The position numbers and the translations under genes were made by a program. Below are positions 63,631 through 64,000 of a stretch of 64,000 nt of DNA, in pieces. Location of the stretch: assembly GCA_026388095.1 (NCBI GenBank), contig JAPLKL010000004.1:1-64000 (forward strand), given 5' to 3'. The stretch's first letter is position 1. The number at the start of each line of letters is the position of its first letter. The DNA comes from Elusimicrobiota bacterium. Its GTDB lineage: Bacteria; Elusimicrobiota; Elusimicrobia; UBA1565; UBA9628. Under the pieces are notes generated by a model. That model searched no databases. It was not told where the DNA came from and saw only the letters and a list, made by a program, of their open reading frames with translations.

Positions 63631-63996
63631 TCAAAGCGGGGCTTTGGAGTTGATGGACAGGCCGCATCTCGCGCCACCGCCGCTAGACGTGGCCGTGGCC
63701 GTTATGATGGTTTTGCCGTCGCTGTAGGTGCAGTTGCAGCCTCCGGGCGTGCCGGGGACCGTAGCGGTGAAGCCTGCCGGCGTGCCGGAGCAATTGACGC
63801 CGCCGTTCTTGCTCCAGATGGCCAAGATGGCGTCCAGCCCCGAGTTCGTGGTGGCGGTGGTGACGGTGCTGTCCTGGCCGCGCTTGATGGCCTGGGAGCG
63901 CAGCAGGAGCAGATGCATCATCCCGGCCGCGATGATGGAGACTATGACCGCGGTCATGAGGACCTGGACGAGCACGCTGCCTTTCATCTTCCTCAT
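63631..63996 (-). CDS. Type IV prepilin-like protein, Gln at +5
   Basis: 121 aa from ATG 63996 (or ATG 63987). The leader MRKMKG precedes SVLVQVLMTAVIVSIIAAGM, again with Gln in place of Glu at +5. The rest carries Cys in NCSGT, GGCNCTYSDG and ARCGLS, the same pattern as the 61292 prepilin, so the two are paralogues with a shared fold. It starts near the window edge, so genes further upstream are not visible. Confidence 0.82.
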   Translation of the reverse strand: MRKMKGSVLVQVLMTAVIVSIIAAGMMHLLLLRSQAIKRGQDSTVTTATTNSGLDAILAIWSKNGGVNCSGTPAGFTATVPGTPGGCNCTYSDGKTIITATATSSGGGARCGLSINSKAPL

Positions 63997-64000
63997 CGGC

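Overview
The window is about 70% GC over most of its length and carries dense, mostly co-directional operons with 1-17 nt gene overlaps and frequent GTG or TTG starts. It encodes a full Gram-negative envelope programme (lipid A kinase, Kdo and heptose enzymes, LptA/B/C, YajC-SecDF). It also has odd short prepilins, TPR-rich membrane proteins and secreted proteins of unknown family. My best guess is a free-living member of the Elusimicrobiota or a related diderm phylum. This rests on gene content and the prepilin style, not on a phylogenetic marker.

Layout. 1-3600 is a lower-GC, gene-poor accessory stretch: two paralogous secreted-protein genes that share promoter and N-terminus (one cut by the window edge), a second secreted protein, a frameshifted OmpR-type response regulator and a crippled tRNA-Arg remnant at the edge. 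3699-9000 holds an SGNH hydrolase with TPRs inserted, a lipoprotein, a YedK/HMCES-type SRAP protein, an unknown secreted protein and a GH25 lysozyme. 9103-14215 is a tight operon yebC-ruvC-ruvA-ruvB-spoIID-like-queA. 14225-16220 (minus) is a membrane histidine kinase and its receiver, divergent from a metallo-hydrolase followed by tgt. 18288-20447 is a proton-pumping pyrophosphatase. 20607-25833 is yajC-secD-secF-unknown-DUF374 acyltransferase-waaA.

25880-41169 continues with a secreted protein of possible kinase-like fold, a long LPS run (heptosyltransferase-like, two GT4, one GT2, a polysaccharide deacetylase, lpxK, DUF3108, heptose-7-P kinase, kdsB, pyrG, kdsA, a zinc-ribbon protein, lptC, lptA, lptB) and a cytochrome c. 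kdsA is broken by an apparent 16-nt deletion although every other Kdo/LPS step here looks intact. 41277-49778 is a minus-strand operon of an active-site-degenerate AroA-like protein, a TPR protein, a TMTC-like TPR membrane protein, a ceramidase-family hydrolase, an endonuclease III-family glycosylase, a receiver, a kinase with a decayed ATP lid and a gamma-carbonic-anhydrase-like protein. 49839-56697 holds nadB, an HNH endonuclease, uvrA and a zinc peptidase. 56792-61295 is a hopanoid-tailoring set (hpnJ, hpnI, hpnL, and convergent hpnK). 61292-63996 (minus) alternates prepilins with a TMTC-like glycosyltransferase-fold protein.

Three signals stand out beyond the genes. First, a two-copy structured element lies 3' of hppA and 3' of the zinc-peptidase gene; its two hairpins are both conserved by compensatory change. 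Second, several genes have a -10 box placed exactly 6 nt before the start codon, predicting leaderless mRNAs. Third, the hopanoid head-group genes occur here without a cyclase in view.
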